DNA from: Protopterus annectens
Lineage: Eukaryota > Chordata > Ceratodontiformes > Protopteridae
Assembly (NCBI RefSeq): GCF_019279795.1
Contig: NC_056725.1
Location: 1,750,272,916-1,750,336,915 of the forward strand
DNA length: 64,000 nt
Direction of reading: 5' to 3'
Shown: positions 47,006 through 58,288 of the stretch, in pieces
Layout: each line of letters starts with the position of its first letter
Numbering within the stretch: position 1 is the stretch's first letter
Notes under the pieces: generated by a model
Seen by the model: the letters and a program-made list of their open reading frames with translations, nothing else
Database searches by the model: none
Told to the model about the DNA's origin: nothing
Program-made: the position numbers and the translations under genes

Positions 47006-48060
47006 CTAAATAGCAGTAGGAGCTGCTGACATGCCCTGTAAGATTGCAGTGGCAAACCCAGCCCTAGACCTAGAATAAAGAGGTAAATGATAATGCTTTG
47101 TAAAGGTATGTACAGAACTCCAAGTAGCTGCTTCTAGAATGTCTTTAGTAGCTACCCCTCTCAAAAAGCAGTAGAAGTGGCGTAGCCCTAGTAGAATGAG
47201 GCCTGATCCCAACTGGAACATCCTCACCATGATGAGAGTAACAAAAAGCAATACAATGGCTAATCCACTTGGAAATAGTTTGTTTCGAGACAGCTTTCCC
47301 TCGTGAAGTCAAAGCAAAAGAAACAAATAATTGTTGAGAACTCCTGAACTGTTTGGTTCTGCTCAAATAATACCTCAACTGCCTATGTACATCCAAAGAA
47401 TGCAAAACTTTTTCCCCGTTATTTTGGGGGTTAGCATAAAAAGTAGGCAAATGTATAGACTGGTTCAATGCCACATTAGAAATCACTTTAGGCAGAAAAG
47501 TAGGATTAGTACGTAAGGAAACCCTGTCATTGTGAAAAATCAGAAAAGGTTCCACTGCCATGAGGGCCTGTAATTCAGATACCCTTCTAGCAGAAGTAAT
47601 AGCCAACAAAAAAGCAGTCTTCCAAGACAAGAACTGCAATTCAGCTGTAGCTGCAGGTTCAAAAGGAGGCAGAGTCAGCTTTTCCAAAACAAAATTAAGA
47701 TCCCAGGTAGGAGTAGGTGCTCTCCGTGGGGTCTGATATTCTTTGCCCCTCTAAGAAACTGTTTAACCAATGGATGTGAAAATAAAGGAGGGTCACAATC
47801 ATAGTGAGCAGAAATAGCTGCAGCATGCACTTTTACAGAAGAGAAGGACAAACCCTTGTCCAATAAAACAGTCAAATATTGCAATGTACAACTCAAATTA
47901 GGCAATTCGACATCAAAGCCTTTAGCTGAACTCCAAAGAAAAAATCTCTTCCATTTACCAGCATAAACTTTTCGAGTACTAGGACGCCTGGCTTCCAAAA
48001 TAACATCCAAAACTTGTTGAGGGAGCTGAAGGTCCTCCTTCTCTAAAACAGAATGCGCCA
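47006..48060 (-). pseudogene. DIRS tyrosine recombinase, two frameshifts
   Basis: The N-terminal core-binding part (about 48060-47690) contains ARRPSTRKVYAGKWKRF. The catalytic domain contains TSARRVSELQAL with the first active-site arginine, and the HxxR box as IRPHSTRA. The nucleophile tyrosine is in a WSSVHTFTKHYHL-like segment near 47090. Frame breaks lie near 47690 and between the HxxR box and the tyrosine (about 47150-47250). All catalytic residues are therefore still recognisable but in different frames. The enzyme would integrate a circular cDNA into the genome. Confidence 0.85.
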
Positions 48061-49920
48061 GGCTGTCAGGCGCAGGGAGTGCACCCTGACATTGAGAAAA
48101 TGATTGTTCTCCTGAGACAATAAATGAGGAATCTGTGGCAATGGCCAAGGTGGTACATGAATCAAGCTCCTCAACAGAGGGTACCAATGCTGACGAGGCC
48201 AATCCGGTGCTATAAGGATCATGCAAGGCTTGTCCCTCCTGACTTTCAACAGCACCTGTGGAAGAAGAGGCAAAGGAGGAAAAGCATACACGTGAAGGTT
48301 GCTCCAACTGAAGGATAGTGCATCTATTTTCCAGGCTTTGGATGAAATAGCCTTGTGCAAAACAGTGGCAGTTGGAAATTCAGAGGAGAAGCAAACAGAT
48401 CTATGTCCGGAGTTCCCCAAGCCATTGTCAACTGAAGAAATACCTGAGGGTCCAATTTCCATTCGTGAGGATCCACAATCTGTCTGCTCAGAACATCTGC
48501 TAAAGAATTTTGTGCTCCTGGCAGAAACTGTGCTCGAAGAGTGATGTGCAGATTCAAAGCAGTTTCCCACAACAGCATTGCTTGTCTGCAAAGAGGGTAA
48601 GAATGAGTTCCCCCTTGCTTGTTGATGTACCACATGACCGTCGTGTTGTCTGTTCGAATCAACACCAGTCCTGGTTGAAGTAGGCTTTTGAATCCCTCCA
48701 AGGCAAATTGAACTGCCAGTATCTCTTTCATGTTGATATGCAAGTGAAGTAGCTCTGGGGCCCAAAGGTCTTGAATCCATTTTCCTCTGAAATGAGCTCC
48801 CCAGGCTGACTCCGAGGCATCTGTCATTAATATCTGACTTGCCTCTGGTTGGGTCACAGAGAGCCCCTTGTTTAGGTGACATTCCTGAGCCCACCACAGA
48901 AATTCTCTCTGAATGCAAGGTAGGATCCGAATGACAGTGTCCAAATCGTGGCAGTGTTGAGTCCAAACGTTCTTGAGATACCATTGTAGCTTCCTCATAT
49001 GCAGTTTGGCATTGGGAAGTACTAGAATGCAAGATGCCATGAACCCCAAGGCTTGAAGGACTGTCCTTGCAGTCAGCCTGGACATTACTGATAGCTGTTG
49101 GAAGTATAGGTGAAGATTCCTTTGTTTGTCCGGGGTAAGAAATGCCATCTGAGCAGCTGTATTCAGTTTCACACCCAGAAAACACATCTCTTGTGAGGGT
49201 ACTAGACTGGACTTTATTTCGTTCACAGAATACCCTAGGCATCTGAAAACTGTCATTACATACTGCAGATGTTGAAGAAGGTCGTGCTTGCCTTGAGCCA
49301 GAATCAAACAGTTGTCCAGATAAGGATAAATTTGAATTCCTGCTAGCCTGAGAAAAGCTATTACTGGAGCCAGGACTTTCGTGAACACCCTGGGCGCAGT
49401 AGACAAGCCAAAGGGCAATGCAGAGAACTGATAATGCAAATTCCCATTCCGAAACCTCAGGAATTTCCTGCAACTGGGCCTGATAGGAATGTGAAGATAG
49501 GCCTCTTTGAGATCCAGAGTCACCATCCAGTGATCTTTGCCCAGCATAGGTAACAGCTGTTGCAGTGTTAACATCTTGAATTTTGGAATTTCCAGAAAGG
49601 TATTTAGAATGGACAAGTCCAGAATTGGTCTCCAAGTATTTCCTTTCTTTGGCACTAAGAAAAGACGGAATAAAACCCCGTGCCTCTTTCTGCAGAAGGT
49701 ACTTCCTGTATTGCTTCCAACTGAAGCAGAGAAGAAATTTGAGTCTGCGCTTCCAGTTTTTGCTGACGAGGCACATCCGCATACCTTTGAAAGGAGGGAA
49801 TGTGTGAAAATAAAATTTGTAGCCTCGATTTATTATGTCCAATACCCATTTGTCTTGGGTAACCAAATGCCAATTCCTTTTGAAAAATCTCAGTTTTCCT
49901 CCCAGAGGGGCTGCCAGCAA
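48043..49920 (-). pseudogene. DIRS RT-RNase H polyprotein, frameshifted
   Basis: The RT begins with GGKLRFFKRNWHLVTQDKWV and passes through frame breaks near 49790 and 49665. The RT core includes VPKKGNTWRPILDLSILN, MVTLDLKEAYLHIPI, ALPFGLSTAPRVFTK and YPYLDNCLILA. The RNase H follows, with MTDASESAWGAHF, NMKEILAVQFAL, IRTDNTTVMWYINKQGG and AQNSLADVLSR. A WGTPDIDLFAS block comes next. After another frame break near 48325 the DIRS-specific domain has IDALSFSWSNLHVYAFPP and ILIAPDWPRQHWYPLL. The usual YxDD box reads YLDN, a change of the second catalytic aspartate. Confidence 0.88.
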
Positions 49921-49948
49921 GGCAGAGTCCAGCAGCTGAAGACACGGG

Positions 49949-51675
49949 TCATTGGGTCTGTTTCCGAAAGGACTGACCCCTGCCCTCCCCAGCAGAAGGG
50001 GTAGAAGAACTCAAAGACCTAGAAGTAACAGGGCCCTGAGAGGAAGCCCTACCCCTACCTTGCCTCGACCTGCCCCTAGACTGATAATCCGAAGAGGGGA
50101 AAGACCAACCCTTAGCAGGCCAATTCCTACTGAACTTAGGGGGCTGAACCTGTAAAAAAATCCTTAACTGTCTGCATAGACTTAGCTTTTTCCTCCATTT
50201 TTTCAAAACTGACTCTACTGGAGGACCAAAAGAACATCAGATTGTAGAGGAGCATCCATAATTCGAGCCTTAACATGCTCTGACAAGGTCTGATCTTTAA
50301 GCCAAGCATGCCTACGAATGACTGAACTAGTAGCAGCCACCCTGGAAGAAGCCTGTAAAGCATCAAAACCACACTGCAAAGAATGCTTACCAACTTGGTC
50401 TGAAGCATGCACTAAATCCTGAAGCTCCTTACATTCAATACCTTCAGCTAAAGCATCTACTTTACATTTCAATTGGCCCAGCAAATAATTTTGATACCGA
50501 AGCATATGAAACTGACAATTTAAAGCTCTCATAGCCAAAGTAGAAGAGGTATACAGTTTTTAACCCCACCTATCCAGGGCCCTAGCATCCTTGTCCAGAG
50601 GAACTGGATTCTTAACCACAGAAGCCCTAACCCCTTTGGGGCCTTGAGTAATAGTTTCTGGATCAGCCCTAGGACTCTTATATAAGTACTTGTGAGCTTT
50701 CGGAACCCTGTAGTATCTGTCTGGTTTAACCGGGGCAGGAGGCAGAGAATCTGGGTTAAGGGCAGCCTCAGAAAACACATCCTGAACAACATCCAGTACA
50801 GGGGGAATAGCCAAGGGCCTATGCTGAGGCAAAAACAAGAATTCTCTCAGTCTTTTACGGGAATCAGAATAATCCTGGCCCTCCCATTTGAAATGTTCCC
50901 TCATGGAATGCAAAGTCTCAGAGAAAGAAAAATCTTCTGGAGGGGACGCAGAGGGAGCAGAGTCCTCAGCCTCCGAATCAGAATAGGGAGGGAAATCCTG
51001 AAGTTCTTCTACAGAGGAATCTGACTCATTGGAAGACTGAACCAAACCCTCCAACTCTGGCTCTACCCTGGGCCTCTTCGCAGGGGGCATAGAACCCCTA
51101 ATTAAAGTAATCAAATCTTCAGCCATCTTTAACATGTGCTTCCTAGGAGCTGGACCCTGGGGACACGCACCAACAGGGGCAGACTTAGACTTAGAATGGG
51201 CTTTGCTATGAGAAGGAGGAGGCCTAACTACCCTATGAGGGGAGGGAACCACTGACATCAGAGAAGCACCCTCAGCCTGGCCTAACACAGGAGAAGCCAC
51301 TTCCTGCAGTAACAAAGGCTCCCCTTGAGACTCAGGTAAACTTTCAGAAGGAGCCGCTGAAGTAGCCAGTGGTACTACAGAACCGGCGTCCGGAGTGGCC
51401 GCCTCATCCTGTTTGGACCGCAAAGACTTTTCTTTGCGTTTCTTAGAAGAACCAGTCGTCGGAAAATCCGACGGCATGTTATAATTACAACGTTTACCAA
51501 ACACTAGCCTAGCACAGTCTAACTGACGTTTAATAGTACGCTTGTTAAAAGTAGCACAAAAGCGACACCCAACAACGTCGTGCTCAGGCCCTAAACAAGG
51601 AATGCAGAGTGAATGGTAATCCCTATGAGGAATCTGTTTCCCACAAGAAATACAGTTATTAACTTTTTCTGACAT
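49949..51675 (-). pseudogene. DIRS gag-like ORF1, one stop and one frameshift
   Basis: The frame opens at 51675 with MSEKVNNCISCGKQIPHRDY, then CxxC pairs (CIPCLG, CRFCATF). This cysteine-rich start is typical of vertebrate DIRS gag proteins. A serine- and acid-rich middle follows. A TAA at about 50560-50562 interrupts the frame, and the same frame continues at 50538-50215 with RRHAWLKDQTLSEHVKARIM, which is typical gag C-terminal sequence. A frame break near 50210 leads to an RG-rich basic tail (about 50206-49949). The protein is the presumed nucleic-acid-binding structural protein. Confidence 0.8.
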
Positions 51676-51820
51676 CCGTCAATACTGAGGCAAGAAAAAG
51701 ACAAAAATGTCCCCAAAGGGGTACTTAGCCCAACTTGGTCTCCAGTCTGAAACTCGAAAACCGACAATTCCAGAACGCCGAATGGCACTTGCAAATGCTG
51801 CTTCTGCTTAGGGACCATGC

Positions 51821-51982
51821 GGCAAGAAAGACTGAGGTTATGGCGTCGGTCATGCGCATTTGTACTGGCACGTACTGATGTCAGTCTCGAGCGCCGATGA
51901 CCGACGCCGGTTCTAGCCCTTTGGTATTCGGGCCGATGGTGGGCAGCGGAATACCCTTATGTCAGGACTGCAGCAATGGGAG
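51821..51982 (-). repeat. DIRS right inverted terminal repeat
   Basis: The complement of 46628-46788. It precedes the gag ORF on the - strand and should contain the element promoter, which is inference. Confidence 0.9.
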
Positions 51983-51993
51983 ATGAAGAACAT

Positions 51994-52433
51994 CAGTTGT
52001 TTAATTGTTTTCACTGAAACTTGGCTGAACTCCAATATAAATGATAGTACAGTATATGTGGAGGGGATGTCATTTCGTGCTGACAGAAATCAGTCTGTCT
52101 GTGGCAAATCTTGTGGAGGAGGTGTTTGTGTGTAGATCAACAACAGCTAGTGGACAAACTGTGAAATAATCACCTCTCACTGCTCAGAGAACAGTGAGTT
52201 CATGTCACTAAAATGCAGACCCTTCTACTTGTCTAAAGAATTCAATGGAGTGAGCATAACAGCTGTTTACATCCCCCTAGTGTTACTACTACTCTGGCAT
52301 TCAATATTCTGTATCTGTCAATAAATGACCTCCAGTGAGACTGGATAATGGGGAGTCTACTGTAGATCTAACTGCTGCATGGCTGATGCAATAGCTATAG
52401 CACTTCATGAATCCTTGGCACATCTAGAGAACA
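51994..52433 (+). pseudogene. LINE endonuclease fragment, upstream of a nested CR1-like insertion
   Basis: Translation gives FTETWLNSNINDSTV, ADRNQSVCGKSCGGGVCV and KCRPFYLSKEFNGVSITAVY. This endonuclease wording ('TETWL...GK.RGGGVC.YVN..WC...C.P..E...+KCRPFYLPREF....+AVYIPP') is that of a LINE group common in fish and amphibians. I do not assign a clade. It is interrupted at 52433 by a CR1-like 3' end. The other half of the element is at 53816-55266. Confidence 0.7.
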
Positions 52434-53815
52434 ATAGGTTCATAGGTCCATAGGTTGGTATAGGCTATCAGCCCTAGGGCCTATACAAGCCTAGCTATAA
52501 CAATTCCCTGGATATTTCTTCCCACAATATTTACTTCCCTGGACCCCTGTCTGGCAGGGCGACTGGCATGACCCCAAGGGTGAATATCCTATCTCCCATC
52601 CAATCGTCAAGGTTCCTTTTAAAGAGGGCCAAAGAGGCGCTCTGCTTGACATATATGGGCAGTCTATTCCAGAGTATGGGGAGTCTCTGGGTCAGGAACC
52701 TATCCCTCCAGCATGTTTTGTTCATTGTGATGACAAGGTTTAGATCCCTGGAGTGTGTGGCTCTGAGGGATTGGGATTTCTTTAAGTGGAGCATGTCCAA
52801 CAGCTCAGGCTTTGACATGGCCTTCTATGTTAAGCAGAGATCGCATCTGAATAGATGATATGCCACAGAGTATAGCTGGAGTTTTTTTTAGACGGTCAGC
52901 ATATGCCATCTGCTTTAGGCCTGTGATTCTTTTAGTGAGGTATTTCTGCAGCCTTTCCAGCTGTTGCAGATGTCTTGTGAGGTACATACCAAACGGGGCG
53001 TTATACTCTATAATGGGTCTAATGAGGGATGAGTACAGTGGGACAATGACCTCCTTTTTTCTGGATGAAAATCCCTTAGTGATGAGGTGTGCTGCATATA
53101 AGGATTTCCTGACTGTTGTGGCGATGCGGTTATTGAAGGTGAGACCACTGTCCACCTGTGTCCCTAAGTCTCTCAACACATTTTCAATGTTTAGTGTACA
53201 GCCACCTATGTGGTAATTCATGGGTACATATTTTTTTCCAAATGGGATAACTATACATTTCTTGGCATTAAGCTTGAGCCCATGGCTCTGGCACCAAGCA
53301 TCTGTTTCTGTAAGGCCCTTTTGTAGAATATCCACATCATTTTGGGATTCAGTAATGGCTCCCAGTTTTCAGTCATCTGTGAACTTTGTTAGCCAGAGTC
53401 CCTTAGTGTTGGCTTGTACTTCAGAGAAGTAGATGCCAAACAAGAGCGGTCCCAGGACTGAACCCTAAGGTACTCTAATTATCACTTGTCTGGAGCTGGA
53501 TGTGGAGTTGGCTACTTTTACAGTCTGGGTTCTGTCAGTAAGCCAGTTGGCAACCCATCGAGTGACATAGGGATTTATGCCCAGCTTAGTAAGTTTATCT
53601 ATGATTCCAGAGTGGTGTATGGTGTTGAAGGCCTTGGCGAGGTCCAGATAGGCTGTGTGGACCGCCTTACCCTTGTCCACAGCTCTGGAGACTGATTCGA
53701 AGAAGTCAATCTGGTTCAGGAGACAAGATTGGCCCTTCATGAACCCAAGCTTGGTGGGGTCCAGTGTTTGAAGGTTGCCAATGTCTTTGTTTATAAGTTC
53801 CATGATAATGCGTTC
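52434..53815 (-). mobile_element. 5'-truncated CR1-like LINE, copy C, nested in another LINE
   Basis: On the - strand it starts within the RT (ERIIMELINKDIGNLQTLDP) and ends with the family 3' tail, seen on + as 'aggttcataggtccataggttgg' at 52434. RT motifs include AYLDLAKAFNTIHH. The YxDD-equivalent reads FTDD followed by a stop, so the enzyme is dead. The C-terminus has DLGTQVDSGLTFNNR and FLTQRLPILWNRLP. It is more diverged from copies A and B than those are from each other. Confidence 0.85.
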
Positions 53816-55266
53816 TAACAAGAACTGTTATGTCAGAATGCTGTTCATCAATTTTAGTTCCACCTTTAACACTGTCATCCCCCCAGAATCTGTTATCAAA
53901 GCTGATCCAGATGGGCATCAACATTCCCCTATGTAACTGAATACTGGACTTTCTCATCAACAGACCACAAAAAGAATGTGTGGGAAATAACAGTTCAGTC
54001 AGTATTACACTGAGCATGGGTGTCCCTCAAGGCTGTGTCCTGAGTCCTCTGCTGTTCAACTTGTTGACACACAACTGTATGGCCAAGCATGAATCCAACA
54101 AAATCATCAAGTTCGGAGATGATACCGGTGTCATAGGTCTTGTCAGAAATGGTGAGGAAACAACCTACAAGGATGAAGTGGGGCATCAGGCTGGTGTGAC
54201 AGCAACAATCTGGCCTTAAATGTAAGCAAGACCAAAGAATTAATAGTGGACTTCTGGAGGATGCAGGAAATACATCAACCTCTGGAAATTAAGGGGGGTG
54301 GCAGTGTAAAGATTCAAAAACACCAAGTTCCTGGGGGTGCACATCTCAGAAGATCTATCCTGATCGACTCAGATTAGCCACACAATGAAGAAGGCACAAC
54401 AACATCTGCACTTCCTACAGAAACTGAGGAAGGCAAACCTGTCTCAGTCCATCCTCAAGGCCTTCTACATAGGGACCATCGAGAGCATCCTCTCAAATGA
54501 CATCATAGTTTGGTATGGTAACTGCAAAGCATCTGACCGCAAGGCTCTCCTGAGGGTAATGAGGACAGCAAAAAAAGTCATTGGTTCCCCGCTCTCATCC
54601 ATGGATGATCTGCATGAGACTCAGTGTGTGGGAAGGGCTATGAAGATAATCAACGATCTTACTCACCCTGCCCATGGCATGTTCTTCTGCCTTTCCTCGG
54701 GCAGGCAGCATAGCAGCTTACACTGCAAAACATCTAGACTGAACAGGAGCTTCTTCCCTCTATCCATAAGGCTGCTGAACTTGAATGCCAGGCATGACAG
54801 TGAATATTAGATCAATATGCCACTTGCTGTGAATATCATCTATTGTAATCACTCTGTCAAATTGCTTCAGTAACTGGTACAGTTAGCCTGATTTCTTATG
54901 TATTACTTCCTGAAGGTGCAATAATCAGAACTGAGTCACCACTCAATATAAACATAAGAATATCCCATACTACAAGTGATGAAGTGCAACATTCTAAGCA
55001 ATCACAATGTGAAGTCATAGTCTTGCATACCTACTAGTATAATATTGTCTAATGTCTTCCTGTCCAATTATGGTGATTTATCATGTTGTTAATATTTTAA
55101 ATATTACTGTATGTGCATTAGTCTTATTGTCTTATTGTCATTCATACTATGCATTCATTGTTATGTCTTGCACAGGACCAAAGCAACGTAATTTCGTTCA
55201 ACCTGCATTTACTCAACTTGTGTGTATCTGATCAACAATAAAGTTTACTTTGACTTTGACTTTGAT
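53816..55266 (+). pseudogene. LINE reverse transcriptase and 3' end, downstream of the nested insertion
   Basis: It resumes with MLFINFSSTFNTVIPP (the RT block 'FVDFSSAFNTI.P'), then MGVPQGCVLSPLLFN and IIKFGDDTGVIGL (FADD replaced by FGDD). FLGVHISEDLS, AFYIGTIESILSNDIIVWYG, GSPLSSMDDL and SGRQHSSLHCKTSRLNRSFF follow. The 3' UTR ends at about 55266 with 'aataaagtttactttgactttgactttga', a (TTTGAC)n tail. Several stops and frameshifts occur. The region between the endonuclease fragment and this block is missing as well as interrupted. Confidence 0.75.
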
Positions 55267-55739
55267 GTGATTAAAAGATCACTAATGTAAACTGGAGCCT
55301 TTAACACTGGATAAACCCAAGAAAAGGATGATGTATTTAATACTGAGAACTTGCTAGGTAAATAAATGTAGGGAATGTAATATAAAATAAATAGCAATTT
55401 AGATACCTATCTTTTTCCCTAAAATATAGATAAAGACAACATCCTAACACCCTCCCATTCCAGGTCTTTCCTGAACTTATCTACACTCTGAGTAGTGCCA
55501 TAAGAGTGAATGGGTGACTACCATATTTTTATGGCTGTCAATTTTTCCTTGCATCCTCACGGTTACAAAGAGTAATGTACAATGCCATCATTCCAGTTAA
55601 AACCCTTTCACTGGGTATGTCATTTAAACAGTGGTTACCAAATAATAGTGCTATGTTATTGAAATAAGAAAGATGCCATCACCACATTAGTATCTCCCTA
55701 GTAGCCCATGCATTGTATTATCACAGAAACCTCACACTA
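55267..55739. other. Unassigned; first copy of a ~110-bp direct repeat at 55445-55555
   Basis: 'ctaacaccctcccattcc...atgggtgactaccat...tttatggctgtcaatttttcctt' is repeated at 56238-56347. Nothing else is recognised. Confidence 0.6.
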
Positions 55740-56042
55740 TCTCTCTCATACATACACACATATCCATGCACACACATACACACACACTGCCAGAGGTTGC
55801 CCTGCATGCACCCACATCCACTAACCGATAAGCAGGTCCCTACACACTTGTTCACACTCACCAATTAACCTGCACACACACACCCCACACGCACATATTT
55901 TCAGACATCAATGTGCACACATACACACACGTCCAGATATTCCCATGCACACAACCAAATCAAATATTCCACAAACAAGTCTCTGCACACGTGCTCACAT
56001 TCACCCATTGTACTGCACCCCAACAACAAACATACACACAAG

Positions 56043-56100
<58 letters not shown>

Positions 56101-56237
56101 AAACCCGTACCTACCAAACCTCCCACTCTGACCACGGAGATAGACACACACTCAAAAATACACACACAAACACATTCAAGCCACCTCATTCATGTCTTTA
56201 CAGACATATACACTGATGCCTATACATATACACACAC
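55740..56237. repeat. CA-rich cryptic repeat with (CA)n core
   Basis: About 500 bases of impure CA-rich sequence with a pure (CA)n core at 56046-56095. The long frames on both strands here are artefacts of dinucleotide composition. It is bounded by the ~110-bp direct repeats. Confidence 0.9.
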
Positions 56238-56347
56238 CCTAACACCATCCCATCCCCATGTCTTTGCTGACCTTACCTACACTGTGAGTACTCCCATAAG
56301 AGTAAATGGGTGACTGCCATATATTTATGGCTGTCAATTTTTCCTTC

Positions 56348-57690
56348 TAGAATAAAATTTTACTTATTGGAGAGAGTCCCTCTGCTAAGCAAATTGAGAG
56401 CTGTGGACATTTTCAAGTCACATCACATGGCTATTTAGCATTAATCACTCCCCTGAAAAACCATAATAGCATATATCATAGCCTGTGTGACTGTTCCCCA
56501 TGCTTAGACCCCATGAGGGGACACCCGAGCAATATAGCAGTCTCTGAATCAGAAAGTCTTAGCATGATGGAAAAAAACCTTCCAAGCTGCATCAAGCGTA
56601 GTCTTTCTGAATCCCAGCCACTGTATATCTACTTAGAAAAATACTACAGAATTATATTTGTTTTTTTTTCTGAAATCATTTTAACATAGTGGATCTTATT
56701 TCCCTATGGTTGTAAAGTGTAATGCAAAATGTAATCCATAAATAATGTGGGATACCAATACATACATAACAATTTTCTTATGTATTAGTTATTTTTTCTA
56801 TTAAAACATTCCTAATTCCATGGTAGTAAAGTTTCTCCTGAAAAGGGCATTCAGTATACTTCTCAAAACATCCTCTACCATTACTTCCTAATACTAAATA
56901 ACTGATGCCCTGTACATCAGTATTTGGCATTGACAAATGTATGTCTTTATTTAGTTTAGTTGGACTGCGTCCTTAGATATGTGTGTGGCATGTCCAGGTT
57001 TTACTGTGTAATTAGTTTTGTTGCAGCAAACCACTGTGATACAGGAATGCTTTTTTAATTTTTTTATTTGCAAGTTGTTTGTGTGACAATGGTGTTAGTA
57101 AAGTTACAAAATGAAGTGTGGTGAACTGAAGTCCCATACATAAAGTACAAGGAGCTTGTTCTTGCTTAAAAACGTTGGTGTTTTTTTTTTTTTTTTTTGT
57201 GAAAGTGTCTTTCAGTGTTATGTATTCTAAGACTGTAGTTTCAACAAGAATGGTGTCAATGAAATAATGTAAAAGCAGTCTGAGAAAGTATAAATGAATG
57301 AATGAACATTAGCAATGTACAAAACTAGCAAAAAAGCTCCTACTATAAATGACAGAAGTATAACTTTTAAGTAACTCCAGAACATCTGCCACGGAATAAA
57401 GGAAAAAAAAAACGTAATAGCATCAATTTCAAACACTGCCTTCCCAAACTAGAGAAAAAAAAAAACAAATATAATTCTGTACGTCCATCCCATAAAGACA
57501 CTGCTGAACTGTAAGACCTGCATATAGCTATGATGATTGTTTTGTAGAGTGTAAATAACTGAAATGTCCTTAACTGCTTGTGTGGCTGTGACTTGTGTAC
57601 CAATTCACATGCTTGCATAACTGAGATACTTGTTATATTTCTCTGTCCAGCCTTTCTGATACATACTGTATTACCTTCTGTTAGGTCAAA
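56348..57690. other. Unassigned AT-rich DNA with a poly-T tract at 57180-57198
   Basis: No supported gene or family-level repeat. Short - strand frames near 57227-57618 lack motifs. Confidence 0.45.
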
Positions 57691-57699
57691 ACATGCATT

Positions 57700-58256
57700 G
57701 CCAGCTAATTAGCCTTTTTTGTATTGCTGGTTACGACCACCTTCCTCCATTACTGTCTTGCACTCTGTCTTCACCAGCTCCTTTACTCTTCCACTCTCCT
57801 CTCGCACTTCATATCAACTTCCATTTCTCAACCCTATATTTCCCTGTAACCTCCTCTCTTCCCTTCCATCAGTCTATACTATACTCTTGAACCTCTAATT
57901 AGATAGCCCTTACTCTCTTCATCTATTCCCACTGCGCTCTTCCATTTATCTAATTTTTGCTTGTCTTTTCTTCTAGCAGCCCATATTCAGTGGCTACACC
58001 AGAAAAGACTAGCATCTTCTGCACCACTACCATCTTAATCCTGCACCTCCAGAGCCCATTCACAAGGAGCAGAGATAACTCCAGGAACTTGTCAACTATA
58101 TGTGAATTTTTGCCTTTGTAACTTATCCTGTATTTGAGGCTGTACACTCACCACCGAGCCCAGTGTTGCAGTACCCCTTGAACTCTGCCCTGCTTTACTA
58201 TTCCTGCTAGCTTACCACTCCTGGGAGCTTTAAACTGATTTACATAGCTTATTTTC

Positions 58257-58288
<32 letters not shown>

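Larger units (their letters stand above)
46587..51993 (-). mobile_element. DIRS-type tyrosine-recombinase retrotransposon, complete but mutated
   Basis: A 5.4-kb element in the - orientation. Order on the - strand: right inverted terminal repeat, gag, RT-RNase H and linked domain, tyrosine recombinase, internal complementary region, left inverted terminal repeat. DIRS elements insert by a tyrosine recombinase via a circular intermediate, and I see no target-site duplication, as expected. The terminal repeats (46628-46788 and 51821-51982) are about 160 bp and nearly perfect complements. The internal complementary region at 46870-46967 matches the outer left end and the outer right end side by side. 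All ORFs carry lesions, so it is a dead but structurally complete copy. Confidence 0.93.

Noticed and set aside
48043..49920. 625-residue - strand frame as one protein
   Set aside because: Only its two ends match DIRS domains. The middle is a shadow of the RT-RNase H frame, so the long ORF is not a true gene product.
49537..50004. 155-residue + strand open frame opposite the DIRS ORFs
   Set aside because: It is the antisense of the DIRS gag/RT region and lacks motifs of its own.
55901..56313. Several overlapping open frames on both strands
   Set aside because: They are products of the CA repeat (His-Thr or Val-Cys runs) and carry no gene-like signal.
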